Below are positions 1-7,803 of a stretch of 64,000 bases of DNA, one piece after another. Each line of letters begins with the position of its first letter. The first letter of the stretch is position 1. A model generated the notes under the pieces. It was given only the letters and a program-made list of their open reading frames with translations, did not search any database and had not been told where the DNA came from. Both the position numbers and the translations under genes were made by a program. Source of the stretch: Alteromonas sp. RKMC-009 (GTDB taxonomy: Bacteria; Pseudomonadota; Gammaproteobacteria; Enterobacterales; Alteromonadaceae); the NCBI RefSeq assembly GCF_003584565.2, contig NZ_CP031010.1, positions 4,650,001 to 4,714,000 of the forward strand, in the 5' to 3' direction.

Positions 1-1197
1 GCGTTCAAAACTATTCTGGGTATAGAAAGTATCTGGGGTATAGATTTCTTTTGGATTTCAGCACTGGGCCTGGTCATCATCACCGGTATCTACACCGTTC
101 TGGGCGGTATGAAAGCTATTATGTGGACCTCGGTATTACAAACACCGGTACTGATTATCGGGTCGGTTGTGATTCTGTGGGTGGGTCTTGATAAAGTCGG
201 AGGCTGGGCTGAAGTTGAGCGCCTGAATGCCGAGCAGATGCACCTGATCCGTTCCGCTTCAGATCCTGATTTCCCATGGCCGGGCATCATATTTGGTTCG
301 TTTATTATCGGTTTCTGGTACTGGTGTACAGATCAGTACATTGTACAACGTGTGTTGTCAGCTAAAGGAATTAAAGAAGCCCGTCGCGGTACTATGTTCG
401 CTGGCTATCTGAAATTGCTGCCAGTCTTCATCTTTCTGGTTCCCGGCATGATTGCATACGCACTGAATGCAAAAGGCATCATCACTTACGAAAGCGCAGA
501 CCAGGCGTTTCCGACTCTTGTGTCGGAACTGTTACCGGCGGGCGTAAAAGGTATCGTTATCGGTGGTCTGGTAGCGGCCTTGATGAGTTCGCTGGCGTCA
601 CTGTTCAACTCGTCTGCAACGCTGTTTACCATTGATTTTTACAAGAAATTTAAACCCGAGTCGAGTGAAAAGCACTTGCTCCGTGTAGGACGTCTGGCCA
701 CCATCGTAATCGTTTTCCTGGGCATTCTTTGGATCCCCGTAATGAGCCTGATTGCCGATGTCCTTTATGAGTATCTCCAAAGCGTACAATCGTTAATAGC
801 ACCGGGCATCGCGGCGGTATTCCTGCTGGGATTAATCAGTACCCGTGTTACACCTACCGCCGGATTTGTCGGATTAGTATCGGGCTTTGTACTGGGTATG
901 ATACGGCTTGTCATGCTGCCATTCCGTGACAGCCTGGCGGGCACATCCGTAGAATGGGTAGTTACGATGAACTGGCTGTACTACTGCATACTGCTGTTCG
1001 TTGTAGTGGTGGGCATTATCATTGTTACCAGCATATTTACCAAGCCGGCAGATAAAGAAAAGTTGGCAGGTCTGACATTCTCAACGCTTGGAAAAGGTAC
1101 CTACAAAGAAGTTATCGACAGCATCGATAAGTGGGACTACATCCATACCGCGGGTATCATCGGTATTACCGCCTTTATCTATATTCGTTTCTGGTAA
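1..1197 (+). CDS. Sodium:solute symporter (SSS family), 5' end outside window
   Basis: Inner-membrane Na+-coupled sugar uptake is the likely role. The frame is open from base 1, so the start lies upstream; about 398 residues are visible. Family signs are the YTVLGGMKA segment near the left edge, alternating hydrophobic helices, and the SSLASLFNSSATLF stretch followed by a DFYKKF loop, all typical of SGLT-like symporters. The protein ends with a hydrophobic segment at the stop TAA (1195-1197). It sits at the edge of the arabinan locus, so L-arabinose or a related pentose is the inferred substrate; sequence alone does not show this. A hairpin follows at 1232-1255. Confidence 0.88.
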   Translation, partial: AFKTILGIESIWGIDFFWISALGLVIITGIYTVLGGMKAIMWTSVLQTPVLIIGSVVILWVGLDKVGGWAEVERLNAEQMHLIRSASDPDFPWPGIIFGSFIIGFWYWCTDQYIVQRVLSAKGIKEARRGTMFAGYLKLLPVFIFLVPGMIAYALNAKGIITYESADQAFPTLVSELLPAGVKGIVIGGLVAALMSSLASLFNSSATLFTIDFYKKFKPESSEKHLLRVGRLATIVIVFLGILWIPVMSLIADVLYEYLQSVQSLIAPGIAAVFLLGLISTRVTPTAGFVGLVSGFVLGMIRLVMLPFRDSLAGTSVEWVVTMNWLYYCILLFVVVVGIIIVTSIFTKPADKEKLAGLTFSTLGKGTYKEVIDSIDKWDYIHTAGIIGITAFIYIRFW

Positions 1198-1235
1198 GAC
1201 ATTTATCGTAAGACGTTTACCGTAAGACATATAAG
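1194..1235. repeat. Three degenerate 14-bp tandem repeats
   Basis: Three copies of a 14-bp unit beginning GTAAGAC start at 1194, 1208 and 1222. The first overlaps the symporter stop codon. They lead directly into the terminator hairpin. No function is evident. Confidence 0.6.
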
Positions 1236-1255
1236 CCCCGGGAACTTCGGGGCTT
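1232..1255. terminator. Hairpin between convergent genes
   Basis: AAGCCCCG pairs with CGGGGCTT around a 7-nt loop, between the end of the symporter gene and the end of the carotenoid oxygenase gene. T-tracts are poor on both strands, so it may end both transcripts only weakly. Confidence 0.6.
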
Positions 1256-1276
1256 ATTCGTTTCCCATCGCACACT

Positions 1277-2770
1277 TCATATCACCGCGCCGTGAAACCC
1301 CAGCGGCATGTAACTGTCCAGTTTGGCAGTGGCTACCGGGCCGTCCTGAATATGTTGGGCATTAAATACCGTGCAGTAAGTCGCGCCTTCGGCAAAGTTT
1401 AATGCCGTATTTACCAGATAGCCTTCACCATTATTTGTCCCTGAAGGTATAAAGAATGGCTCTTCGACAATAACATTGTTGCCGAAGCTGTAACGATCCA
1501 GCGCGCCTGTTTCGGTGTTCATACTGGCAATACAGTTGTATTCGCCGTGGGGCAAACCTGCCGTCGCATGCACACCGTATTGTATTGCAGTCTTTTGCCC
1601 GGTAAACCGGCTGTCGAACTGCACAAATTCCATATCGGTTGACGTATTGTTCAGCGTGGCATTTTTGCTGTTCAAATCAATGACAATTTGCGCAGCGGTG
1701 CTGCGACGATGCCGGGTTTCTGCATCAGCGATAACTTCAATAACACCGTTTAACATGACATCGGCATTATCGTACCAGCAGGCATTCACAACAAGAGTAT
1801 TACCCTGCTGCCAGGCGTTGCCAAAATGGAAAACGAAGCCTGCATCGAAGGGGAGTTGCAGCGTTGGCGTCAGCGTATTTTTATCTACCACCAGCAGTTG
1901 CCCGTGTTGATCGTCCTGCCATTGCATACTATCAATCAGTGTTACACCGGCGCCTTTTTTAACGGGAGGGAAATAGAAGATAAGATGATTGTCGGTTACA
2001 GCAAAATCATGCACATAGCTTTGTGGCGCAGGAACCATTTTGTACTGCAGTAATTTACCCCGCGGGCTCAACTGATAAATAATAATGGCAGACTGGCCGA
2101 AGAAAGACAGATCACCGAAATTCCAGATATTGCCAAACCTGTCGGTATGGGGATGAGCAGAGAACGGTATGCCATCTAATGCCGCATCAAAGGAAACCTG
2201 ACCGTTTGTTTCTAACGATGACGGGTCAAGTTTGTACGGCATGGCCGCTTCCCACAGCGCCCATAGTTCATTATTAACAGGTAAAAGAGCGATGTTCGCG
2301 GTATTCACGGATTCCGCATTTTTCGATGGCCGGCTGTTTTCGATAACAGAGCCTGCGCCATTGTAGAGAAACCGCCCGGCCTCACTCTCGGCCTTAAATT
2401 TCTGCGTTCTCACAAACCGTCCGGAATGAGTAAGCCCTTTATTATCGAAGGCATAGCGATGAACAAAACCATCACCATCAAACCAATGGGTGTAGCGCTG
2501 CTCTCCTAATACTGCGCGCGCCGGACCATTGCGGTAAAACTGTTTACCCGTCAGCATGTCCGGTAACTGTCCCTGCCAGGTAAAATGTCGTGGGGCGATG
2601 TCTTCACTTAAGCCCTCCCATCCGCGCAACAACGGATGACGCGCCAGTTCCCGTTTAAATTGCTGATAAAATGACTCAACTTCACTGCCAAAAACATTAA
2701 CACTAAAGCCACTTGCCAGTGAACTACAGCCAAGCAATCCCAATCCTTTGATAAAGTCACGGCGATTCAT
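1277..2770 (-). CDS. Carotenoid oxygenase (RPE65/CCO family), TAT-exported
   Basis: Predicted non-haem Fe(II) dioxygenase that cleaves a carotenoid, retinoid or stilbene double bond. 497 residues. The N-terminus has a twin-arginine motif (RRDFIKG) followed by LLGC, so export as a TAT lipoprotein is possible. Candidate iron-binding histidines lie in the HPHTD, YVHDF and FHFGN segments and in the C-terminal GFHG (H493), the usual four-histidine layout. It is the second gene of a two-gene operon, starting 5 bp after the DUF2141 gene. Substrate cannot be told from sequence; a TAT location is uncommon for the family, whose bacterial members are often cytoplasmic. Confidence 0.85.
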   Translation of the reverse strand: MNRRDFIKGLGLLGCSSLASGFSVNVFGSEVESFYQQFKRELARHPLLRGWEGLSEDIAPRHFTWQGQLPDMLTGKQFYRNGPARAVLGEQRYTHWFDGDGFVHRYAFDNKGLTHSGRFVRTQKFKAESEAGRFLYNGAGSVIENSRPSKNAESVNTANIALLPVNNELWALWEAAMPYKLDPSSLETNGQVSFDAALDGIPFSAHPHTDRFGNIWNFGDLSFFGQSAIIIYQLSPRGKLLQYKMVPAPQSYVHDFAVTDNHLIFYFPPVKKGAGVTLIDSMQWQDDQHGQLLVVDKNTLTPTLQLPFDAGFVFHFGNAWQQGNTLVVNACWYDNADVMLNGVIEVIADAETRHRRSTAAQIVIDLNSKNATLNNTSTDMEFVQFDSRFTGQKTAIQYGVHATAGLPHGEYNCIASMNTETGALDRYSFGNNVIVEEPFFIPSGTNNGEGYLVNTALNFAEGATYCTVFNAQHIQDGPVATAKLDSYMPLGFHGAVI

Positions 2771-2775
2771 AGCGT

Positions 2776-3192
2776 TTACTCCATTGTGATGGTCAGGCTG
2801 ACATTGGCTTCTGTTACCGCAAAAGCAATATCGTCAAAAGAAGGCGGCCCCATGACGTGAGGATTTGTGCTGAATCCATAAGGTTCCGTAGGAATACCGA
2901 GCAGGTTGCTGTTTAAGGTGTTATTACCATCGAGATCCTGAAACACCATCACGCCATATTGCCCTTCAGGTACGTCGGCAAACACTGTTTTTTGGCTTCC
3001 TTTGTACACGGTTATAATCTGGCTCTGGAAATGTTGCCGGTTTTTCATTGCGGACGATGAGTTATAAAGCGCCACATATAACTGACCAGATTGATGACTA
3101 AGATCAGAAAACGTTATGTCTATATTTGCTGCTCCGGCATTAAAGCCAGTGAGTGATGCTAACAGGGTGAATGTAGAGACTAATACTTTCAT
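2776..3192 (-). CDS. DUF2141 family secreted protein
   Basis: 138 residues with a Sec signal peptide (MKVLVSTFTLLASLTGFNAGA). The mature part is a beta-rich domain of the DUF2141 type: a QLYVALYNSS strand, a VPEGQYGVMVFQDLDGN segment typical of the family, and a C-terminal beta strand. No catalytic residues are recognisable and the function of the family is unknown. It is the first gene of an operon with the carotenoid oxygenase, with RBS AAGGA ahead of the ATG. Two palindromes lie in its upstream region (3207-3219 and 3248-3279). Confidence 0.8.
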   Translation of the reverse strand: MKVLVSTFTLLASLTGFNAGAANIDITFSDLSHQSGQLYVALYNSSSAMKNRQHFQSQIITVYKGSQKTVFADVPEGQYGVMVFQDLDGNNTLNSNLLGIPTEPYGFSTNPHVMGPPSFDDIAFAVTEANVSLTITME

Positions 3193-3206
3193 GATGGTGT
3201 CCTTTT

Positions 3207-3219
3207 GGTTAAGTTAACC
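3207..3219. promoter_or_regulatory. Palindrome GGTTAA-G-TTAACC upstream of DUF2141
   Basis: Perfect 13-bp palindrome with a single central base, 15 bp ahead of the DUF2141 start codon. It could be an operator or a small leader hairpin. Confidence 0.4.
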
Positions 3220-3247
3220 TCACTGTAGCCAACTGGTTTACAACTAA

Positions 3248-3279
3248 CAGGTGCCAAAAGTCATGACTTTCAGCACCTG
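3248..3279. promoter_or_regulatory. 32-bp palindrome between divergent operons, candidate response-regulator site
   Basis: CAGGTGC and GCACCTG arms flank the perfect 14-mer AAAGTCATGACTTT; 28 of 32 bases are symmetric. It lies 55 bp upstream of the DUF2141 start and 56 bp upstream of the histidine kinase start, almost exactly central. No T-tract follows on the transcribed side for either gene, so a terminator is unlikely. NarL/LuxR-type regulators bind palindromes of this kind, and one is encoded 1.2 kb away. Binding is inferred. Confidence 0.55.
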
Positions 3280-3335
3280 ATAAAAAAACACCATTCACTT
3301 ACTGTTTCATTACGCCAGCAAGGACTACTGCACCA

Positions 3336-4472
3336 ATGAAGCAAACTGAAAGAAACACCACACTGCTTATTGCCGGGTTACTGGGATGGCTGTCCGTCAT
3401 GCTCATCACCCGGGTACGGGCCACTTTTGAATTGGCTGAACTGGTCTACTATGCCGGTTTTGGCCTTTTCTTACTTGGCTTTGTGCTAATCAATACGTTG
3501 ACCTATGTGTTGGACAATAAACGACTGGCGACAGGCTACATGGCCGTACAGGTGTCAGGTTTTTTCCTGGTATTTATCACTTGCCAGACAACCGACGGGC
3601 TTATTTTACTGGTCATCTTTGCCGGACAACTCCCTTTTTTTGCAACCCAACGCCAGGCAATGGCAACACTACTTGCTATAAACGGTGTTTGCTTTCTTCT
3701 CTATCATTTACTCTGGCAGAAAGGGCTATCGCCCTCATTGATTGCCATAGCGCTGAATCTGGCTTTTCAGTGCTTTGCGCTCGCGGTGGCACACATTGCT
3801 GTTAAAGAGAGTAAAGCACGACTAGCCTTAGAGCAGGCAAATGCCGAATTGATGTCTACCCGCTCGTTACTGGAACAGACATCACGCCAGTCAGAACGAT
3901 TACAGCTAAGTCGTGACCTGCACGATATATGTGGTCATCAGTTAACAGCTTTATTACTAAATTTAGAATTTCTGAGTCAAACCGTACCGCCGGATAAACA
4001 ACAGCAAGTGCAGGAAACCAAAGCCATTGCCCGGGATTTACTGCAACAAATCAGAAGTGTGGTGAAAGAAAACAAACAGACCGCATCGTTGAATTTAAAC
4101 GCCGCTATAGATTCGCTTTTTGAACATTTGCCACAGGTTAAAGCCAACTTTGAGAGCCGCCTGGCGAAGCCGCTCCACTCGAATCATCACGCAGAAGTAT
4201 TACTACGTATCTGCCAGGAAGCGGTGAGTAATGCATTACGTTATGGAAGTGAAAAAACGATAACCATTGCCCTGCAGCAGCAAGACCAGCAACTCACTAT
4301 GCGTATTGCTAATCCTTATTCAGGGACAACACAAGTTAGCCCGGGCGGTTCGGGTCTGGCTAATATGCAGGAACGCGCGGCCCAGTTACATGGTCACGTG
4401 ACAATTTCAACCAGGGATAAAATCTGGACTGTCACAGTGACATTACCCTATCAGGAGAAGCACTATGATTAA
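3336..4472 (+). CDS. Sensor histidine kinase, NarL/DesK type (HisKA_3)
   Basis: 378 residues. Residues 1-155 are about six hydrophobic helices with almost no periplasmic loops, so the sensor is buried in the membrane, as in DesK-like kinases. A predicted coiled coil (about 158-190) leads to the dimerisation/phosphoacceptor motif SRDLHDICGHQL, with H196 as phospho-histidine. The HATPase region follows with CQEAVSNALRYG (N box) and GGSGLANMQERA (G box). It overlaps the response regulator gene by 8 bp, so the two are translated together. The signal is unknown; the membrane-embedded sensor and the divergent carotenoid oxygenase operon suggest a membrane lipid or pigment cue. Confidence 0.88.
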   Translation: MKQTERNTTLLIAGLLGWLSVMLITRVRATFELAELVYYAGFGLFLLGFVLINTLTYVLDNKRLATGYMAVQVSGFFLVFITCQTTDGLILLVIFAGQLPFFATQRQAMATLLAINGVCFLLYHLLWQKGLSPSLIAIALNLAFQCFALAVAHIAVKESKARLALEQANAELMSTRSLLEQTSRQSERLQLSRDLHDICGHQLTALLLNLEFLSQTVPPDKQQQVQETKAIARDLLQQIRSVVKENKQTASLNLNAAIDSLFEHLPQVKANFESRLAKPLHSNHHAEVLLRICQEAVSNALRYGSEKTITIALQQQDQQLTMRIANPYSGTTQVSPGGSGLANMQERAAQLHGHVTISTRDKIWTVTVTLPYQEKHYD

Positions 4473-5094
4473 CGTTGCCATAGCCGATGACCAAATTCTT
4501 GTGCGCCAGGGTATTGCCAGCTTACTTTCGTTGCGCGATGACATCACCATAACGTGGCAGGCTGATAATGGTGAAGAGGCGTTAACTAAACTCGATGAGC
4601 GTCCCGTGGATATTTTACTCATCGATATTCGTATGCCGGTGAAAAACGGTATTGAAACAGTAAAAGCATTGCGACAGGCACAAAACAATACACCTGTTAT
4701 TGTCCTTACCACGTTCGATGACCCTGCGCTTTTTACACAGGCTATGCACGCCGGCGCCAATGGCTTTTTGCTGAAAGATGTGGACACCGCAAAGCTTCAC
4801 GACGCCATCGACATTGTGCATCAGGGTGGCATGCTGGCCGAGCCTGTGCTGCTAAATCAACTGAGCGATGAACAACTTTCCACGTTTGCCGATCCAAACA
4901 TTGAGCCGCTGAGTGAAAGAGAACTGGATATTCTTAAACTCATTGCAGGCGGCTATTCAAATAAGGAAATTGCAGATACCGTTTTTCTGGCAGAAGGCAC
5001 CGTAAAGAATCACGTATCCAATATATTAGCTAAGCTGCACACCCGGGACCGGACCCGCGCAGTGCTAAAGGCATTGAGTGCGCAGCTCATTTAG
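4465..5094 (+). CDS. Response regulator, NarL/LuxR family
   Basis: 209 residues. The receiver domain (1-120) has the acidic pair ADDQ, the phosphoacceptor D54 in LIDIRMP, T in VLTTFDD and K in LLKDVD. The C-terminal LuxR-type HTH (about 145-205) has LSEREL..LKLIAGGYSNKEIA and EGTVKNHVSNILAKL. It is co-transcribed with the upstream kinase through an 8-bp overlap. Likely targets are its own operon and the divergent DUF2141/carotenoid oxygenase operon. The gene ends 5 bp from the end of the convergent GH43 gene, with no terminator between them. Confidence 0.9.
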   Translation: MINVAIADDQILVRQGIASLLSLRDDITITWQADNGEEALTKLDERPVDILLIDIRMPVKNGIETVKALRQAQNNTPVIVLTTFDDPALFTQAMHAGANGFLLKDVDTAKLHDAIDIVHQGGMLAEPVLLNQLSDEQLSTFADPNIEPLSERELDILKLIAGGYSNKEIADTVFLAEGTVKNHVSNILAKLHTRDRTRAVLKALSAQLI

Positions 5095-5099
5095 CGCAG

Positions 5100-6125
5100 T
5101 TAATCTGAAGCAGCCTCAGCGAAAACAGGAAACCCCTTCTCATCCCAGGTTAGCACACGGGCACGGGCATGTCGGTTGGGATCGGTTAACGGTGTACCTT
5201 TCAGCGCCTCATAATCGCGGCTGTGATATATCATCAAATCCGTTTCCCCGTCTTCACCTTTCACAAAGCTGTTGTGTCCGGGACCATAACGACCTGCTTT
5301 GGCGTTAGTGGTAAAAACCGGCTCGCTTTTCTTTTGCCAGCTTTCGGGGTCAAGTAAGTCAGCGTCGTTATTTGCCCACAACAACCCCATTGCATAACGA
5401 TGGTCAGTAGCACTGGCAGAGTAAGTAATAAACAGATGCTCGCCGTGACTGATGACAGCCGCGCCCTCATTAACTTTGTATCCCTGTACTTCCCAATCAA
5501 GTGTTGGCTCTGACAGCAACGTTGCAGGTAACTTAAGCGTAGTTGGCGACGTCATTTCAGCAATCCACAACGCAGAATTATAAGTGCGCGCTTTATTTTG
5601 TTGTGCCCACACATAATAACGTTTTCCATTATGTGTAAACGTTGTGCCATCCAGCGCGAAGGTGTCCCAACCTGACTCAATGCGCCCGGCTTCCTGCCAT
5701 TCCCCCTGCATAGGGTCAGCACTGGTATTCTTTAACGCATACATGCGGATACTGAACGGCTTATCAATGTCACCGGCAGCAAAGTAAATGTACCAGGCGT
5801 CATCGACTTTATGCAGCTCCGGCGCCCAGATATTCACACTCATTTCTCCGCGCTCATGCTTACGCCAGATCACTTTTGGTTCAGCAAGCTTGAGGTCGTT
5901 TAACCGGCAAGCCTGACGCAATTCAATTTCATCAAACTTTGGCGACGTACCAATGAAGGTGTAGCATCCTGTGTCATCGTGTCTGACTAACATAGGATCT
6001 GCGCGCTGCAGTACAATGGGGTTATCAACGGGTGGTGAAGTATTCTGGGTAATTTGTTCTGCGACCGCGTATGACGCTGCAACCGACAGTAGGGTAGCGA
6101 AGGCAAACGATTTAAGTCCCGGCAT
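5100..6125 (-). CDS. GH43 exo-arabinanase/arabinofuranosidase (GH43_26-like), secreted
   Basis: 341 residues with a Sec signal peptide ending near AVAEQ. The five-bladed GH43 domain has candidate catalytic Asp in QRADPM, transition-state Asp in FALDGTTF and acid Glu in VNEGAAV; IWAPELH and WYIYFAAG are hallmarks of the subfamily that releases L-arabinose from alpha-1,5-arabinan ends. It is a paralogue of the cytoplasmic enzyme at 10273-11217. Absence of a lipobox suggests the periplasm or medium. It is divergent from the endo-arabinanase gene across a 105-bp promoter that contains a perfect operator copy (6158-6170), so both should be co-regulated. Confidence 0.85.
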   Translation of the reverse strand: MPGLKSFAFATLLSVAASYAVAEQITQNTSPPVDNPIVLQRADPMLVRHDDTGCYTFIGTSPKFDEIELRQACRLNDLKLAEPKVIWRKHERGEMSVNIWAPELHKVDDAWYIYFAAGDIDKPFSIRMYALKNTSADPMQGEWQEAGRIESGWDTFALDGTTFTHNGKRYYVWAQQNKARTYNSALWIAEMTSPTTLKLPATLLSEPTLDWEVQGYKVNEGAAVISHGEHLFITYSASATDHRYAMGLLWANNDADLLDPESWQKKSEPVFTTNAKAGRYGPGHNSFVKGEDGETDLMIYHSRDYEALKGTPLTDPNRHARARVLTWDEKGFPVFAEAASD

Positions 6126-6157
6126 GGTATGTCCTTTCCAATTTGAAAACCAATTAT

Positions 6158-6170
6158 TAATATTGTATTA
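6158..6170. promoter_or_regulatory. Arabinan-regulon operator copy 1 (perfect)
   Basis: TAATATTGTATTA, identical to the reverse complement of the core TAATACAATATTA (TAATA/TATTA arms, 3-bp centre). In the divergent promoter of the two GH43 genes it overlaps plausible -10 boxes on both strands, for example TTGAAA, 17 bp, TATTAC on the plus strand. Confidence 0.65.
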
Positions 6171-6230
6171 CATATTTAACATGAACCCTGATAAACTGCA
6201 CACACTAAATTGCGTAATTCGAGAGTCGTT

Positions 6231-7256
6231 ATGATAAATGGATTGAAACAAATCGCGTGGTCTTCTGCGTTGGTTTTGCTGGCCGGATGCAACACTGTTG
6301 GCGCAAAGCAGGTAGAAGTGCATGACCCTGTGATGACAAAAGAGGGTGACACCTATTATGTATTCAGTACCGGTCCGGGGATTACTTATTATTCGTCGAA
6401 GGATATGGAAAACTGGACGCTCACCGGCCGGGTTTTTGCTGACGAACCCAGTTGGGCTGACCGCATAGCTCCCGGCTTTAACGGCCACCTCTGGGCACCG
6501 GACATCTATCAAAAAGACGGTAAGTTCTATCTGTATTACTCCGTCTCCGCCTTCGGTAAAAACACGTCGGGAATTGGTGTCACAGTAAATAAAACCTTAG
6601 ATCCCGCCTCTCCTGATTATCAATGGGTAGACCAGGGCATTGTAGTGGAATCGGTCCCTAACCGTGATTTCTGGAACGCGATAGACCCGGCCATCGTAGA
6701 AGATGATGAGGGCGTACCGTGGATGAGCTTCGGGTCGTTCTGGGGAGGCCTGAAACTGGTTAAACTCGATGACGACATGGTGCGACTGGCAGAGCCACAA
6801 GAATGGCATACCATTGCCAAACGTCCGGGACGGGACACTAACAATGACGCCGATCCCGGCGAAGGCGCTATCGAAGCTCCCTACATCTTTAAGAAAAACG
6901 GCTATTACTACCTGTTCGTTTCCTTTGATAAGTGCTGCCGCGGGATGGACAGCACCTACAATATCCGCGTAGGCCGCAGTAAAAACGTTGAAGGGCCATA
7001 CGTAGATAAAGACGGTAAATCACTCAATGACGGCGGTGGCACGCTGGTGCTGGGTGGAAATGATGATTGGGTAGCGTTAGGTCATAATGCGGCTTACACC
7101 TTTGATGGCAAGGACTACTTGGTATTTCACGCTTACGAAACCGCAGACAACGCATTGCAAAAATTACGCATTCTTCCCATCCACTGGCAGGACAACTGGC
7201 CTGAAGTGTATGCTGAAGATTTAAATAACCGGACAACCACTTTAATCAAGAAGTAG
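6231..7256 (+). CDS. GH43 endo-alpha-1,5-L-arabinanase (GH43_5-like), lipoprotein
   Basis: 341 residues from the ATG at 6231, which has GAGAG 5 nt upstream; a TTG 21 bp earlier has no RBS. The signal peptide ends in the lipobox LLAGC, so an outer-membrane lipoprotein is expected. Candidate catalytic residues are Asp in VHDPVM, Asp in AIDPAIV and Glu in GAIEAPYI. HLWAPDIYQ and YYSVSAFG are typical of endo-arabinanases that cut inside linear arabinan. It probably makes the oligosaccharides imported by the two TonB-dependent receptors downstream. Controlled by the operator at 6158. Confidence 0.87.
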   Translation: MINGLKQIAWSSALVLLAGCNTVGAKQVEVHDPVMTKEGDTYYVFSTGPGITYYSSKDMENWTLTGRVFADEPSWADRIAPGFNGHLWAPDIYQKDGKFYLYYSVSAFGKNTSGIGVTVNKTLDPASPDYQWVDQGIVVESVPNRDFWNAIDPAIVEDDEGVPWMSFGSFWGGLKLVKLDDDMVRLAEPQEWHTIAKRPGRDTNNDADPGEGAIEAPYIFKKNGYYYLFVSFDKCCRGMDSTYNIRVGRSKNVEGPYVDKDGKSLNDGGGTLVLGGNDDWVALGHNAAYTFDGKDYLVFHAYETADNALQKLRILPIHWQDNWPEVYAEDLNNRTTTLIKK

Positions 7257-7265
7257 TATCCGCAC

Positions 7266-7294
7266 CGCCCTCGTCTTTTCTGCTGATGAGGGCG
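7266..7294. terminator. Convergent hairpin after endo-arabinanase
   Basis: CGCCCTCGTC pairs with GATGAGGGCG (one mismatch) between two convergent genes. There is no clear T-tract on either side. Confidence 0.45.
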
Positions 7295-7295
7295 C

Positions 7296-7733
7296 TTACT
7301 CAGTATCAAAATCAATTAACCGTACATCGACGATCATCACGGCATTAGGGCCAATTTTTCCGCTGTTCCCTTTCTTTCCCCACGCCAGTTCAGGGGGGAT
7401 AACAAACTCATATCGCGCACCCTTCGGTAACAATTGAAACGCTTCTTTCAATCCTTCAATGGCTTCAAACAGGTGGAAATTCTCAGGTGGCCCTTTCTTG
7501 TATGTATCATCCACGACACTGCCGTCCGCCAGCAGAATGCGCTGATGTACTTTTACCACGTGGATCAGATCAGGGCATGCCTCGTTTGTGTCGTCGATAA
7601 CGCGGTACATTAATCCTGACCCCGTTTCAATAACGTCATCTCTGGCTGCATAACGCTCAAGGAATGCTGCTGTCAGATTTCTGTTTTGCCCTGCCGAGCC
7701 CTTTGATTGTTTCTTTTGCTTATGTTTTGCCAT
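7296..7733 (-). CDS. FKBP-type peptidyl-prolyl cis-trans isomerase
   Basis: 145 residues from ATG 7733. The frame stays open to 7802, but that extension crosses a strong terminator, so the internal ATG (upstream AGAAG) is preferred. The N-terminus is a lysine-rich tail (AKHKQKKQSKG) without a signal peptide, so the protein is cytoplasmic. The FKBP domain (about 40-145) has the VHQRILLADGSVVDDTY strand, LPKGARYEFVIPPELAWG and a final VDVRLIDF strand. It catalyses prolyl isomerisation and may act as a chaperone. It has no obvious part in arabinan use and looks like an interloper between two arabinan operons. Confidence 0.85.
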   Translation of the reverse strand: MAKHKQKKQSKGSAGQNRNLTAAFLERYAARDDVIETGSGLMYRVIDDTNEACPDLIHVVKVHQRILLADGSVVDDTYKKGPPENFHLFEAIEGLKEAFQLLPKGARYEFVIPPELAWGKKGNSGKIGPNAVMIVDVRLIDFDTE

Positions 7734-7744
7734 AGCTTCTGTCT

Positions 7745-7788
7745 GTAAAATAAAAAACGCCGCACCTGATGCATTCAGGTACGGCGTT
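7745..7788 (-). terminator. Rho-independent terminator of the MFS-GH43-GH127 operon
   Basis: On the minus strand AACGCCGTACCTGA pairs with a matching arm ending GCGGCGTT around a short loop, followed by TTTTATTTT. It starts 16 bp after the GH127 stop. Confidence 0.88.
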
Positions 7789-7803
7789 GTAGCGTAGTGC
7801 AAA

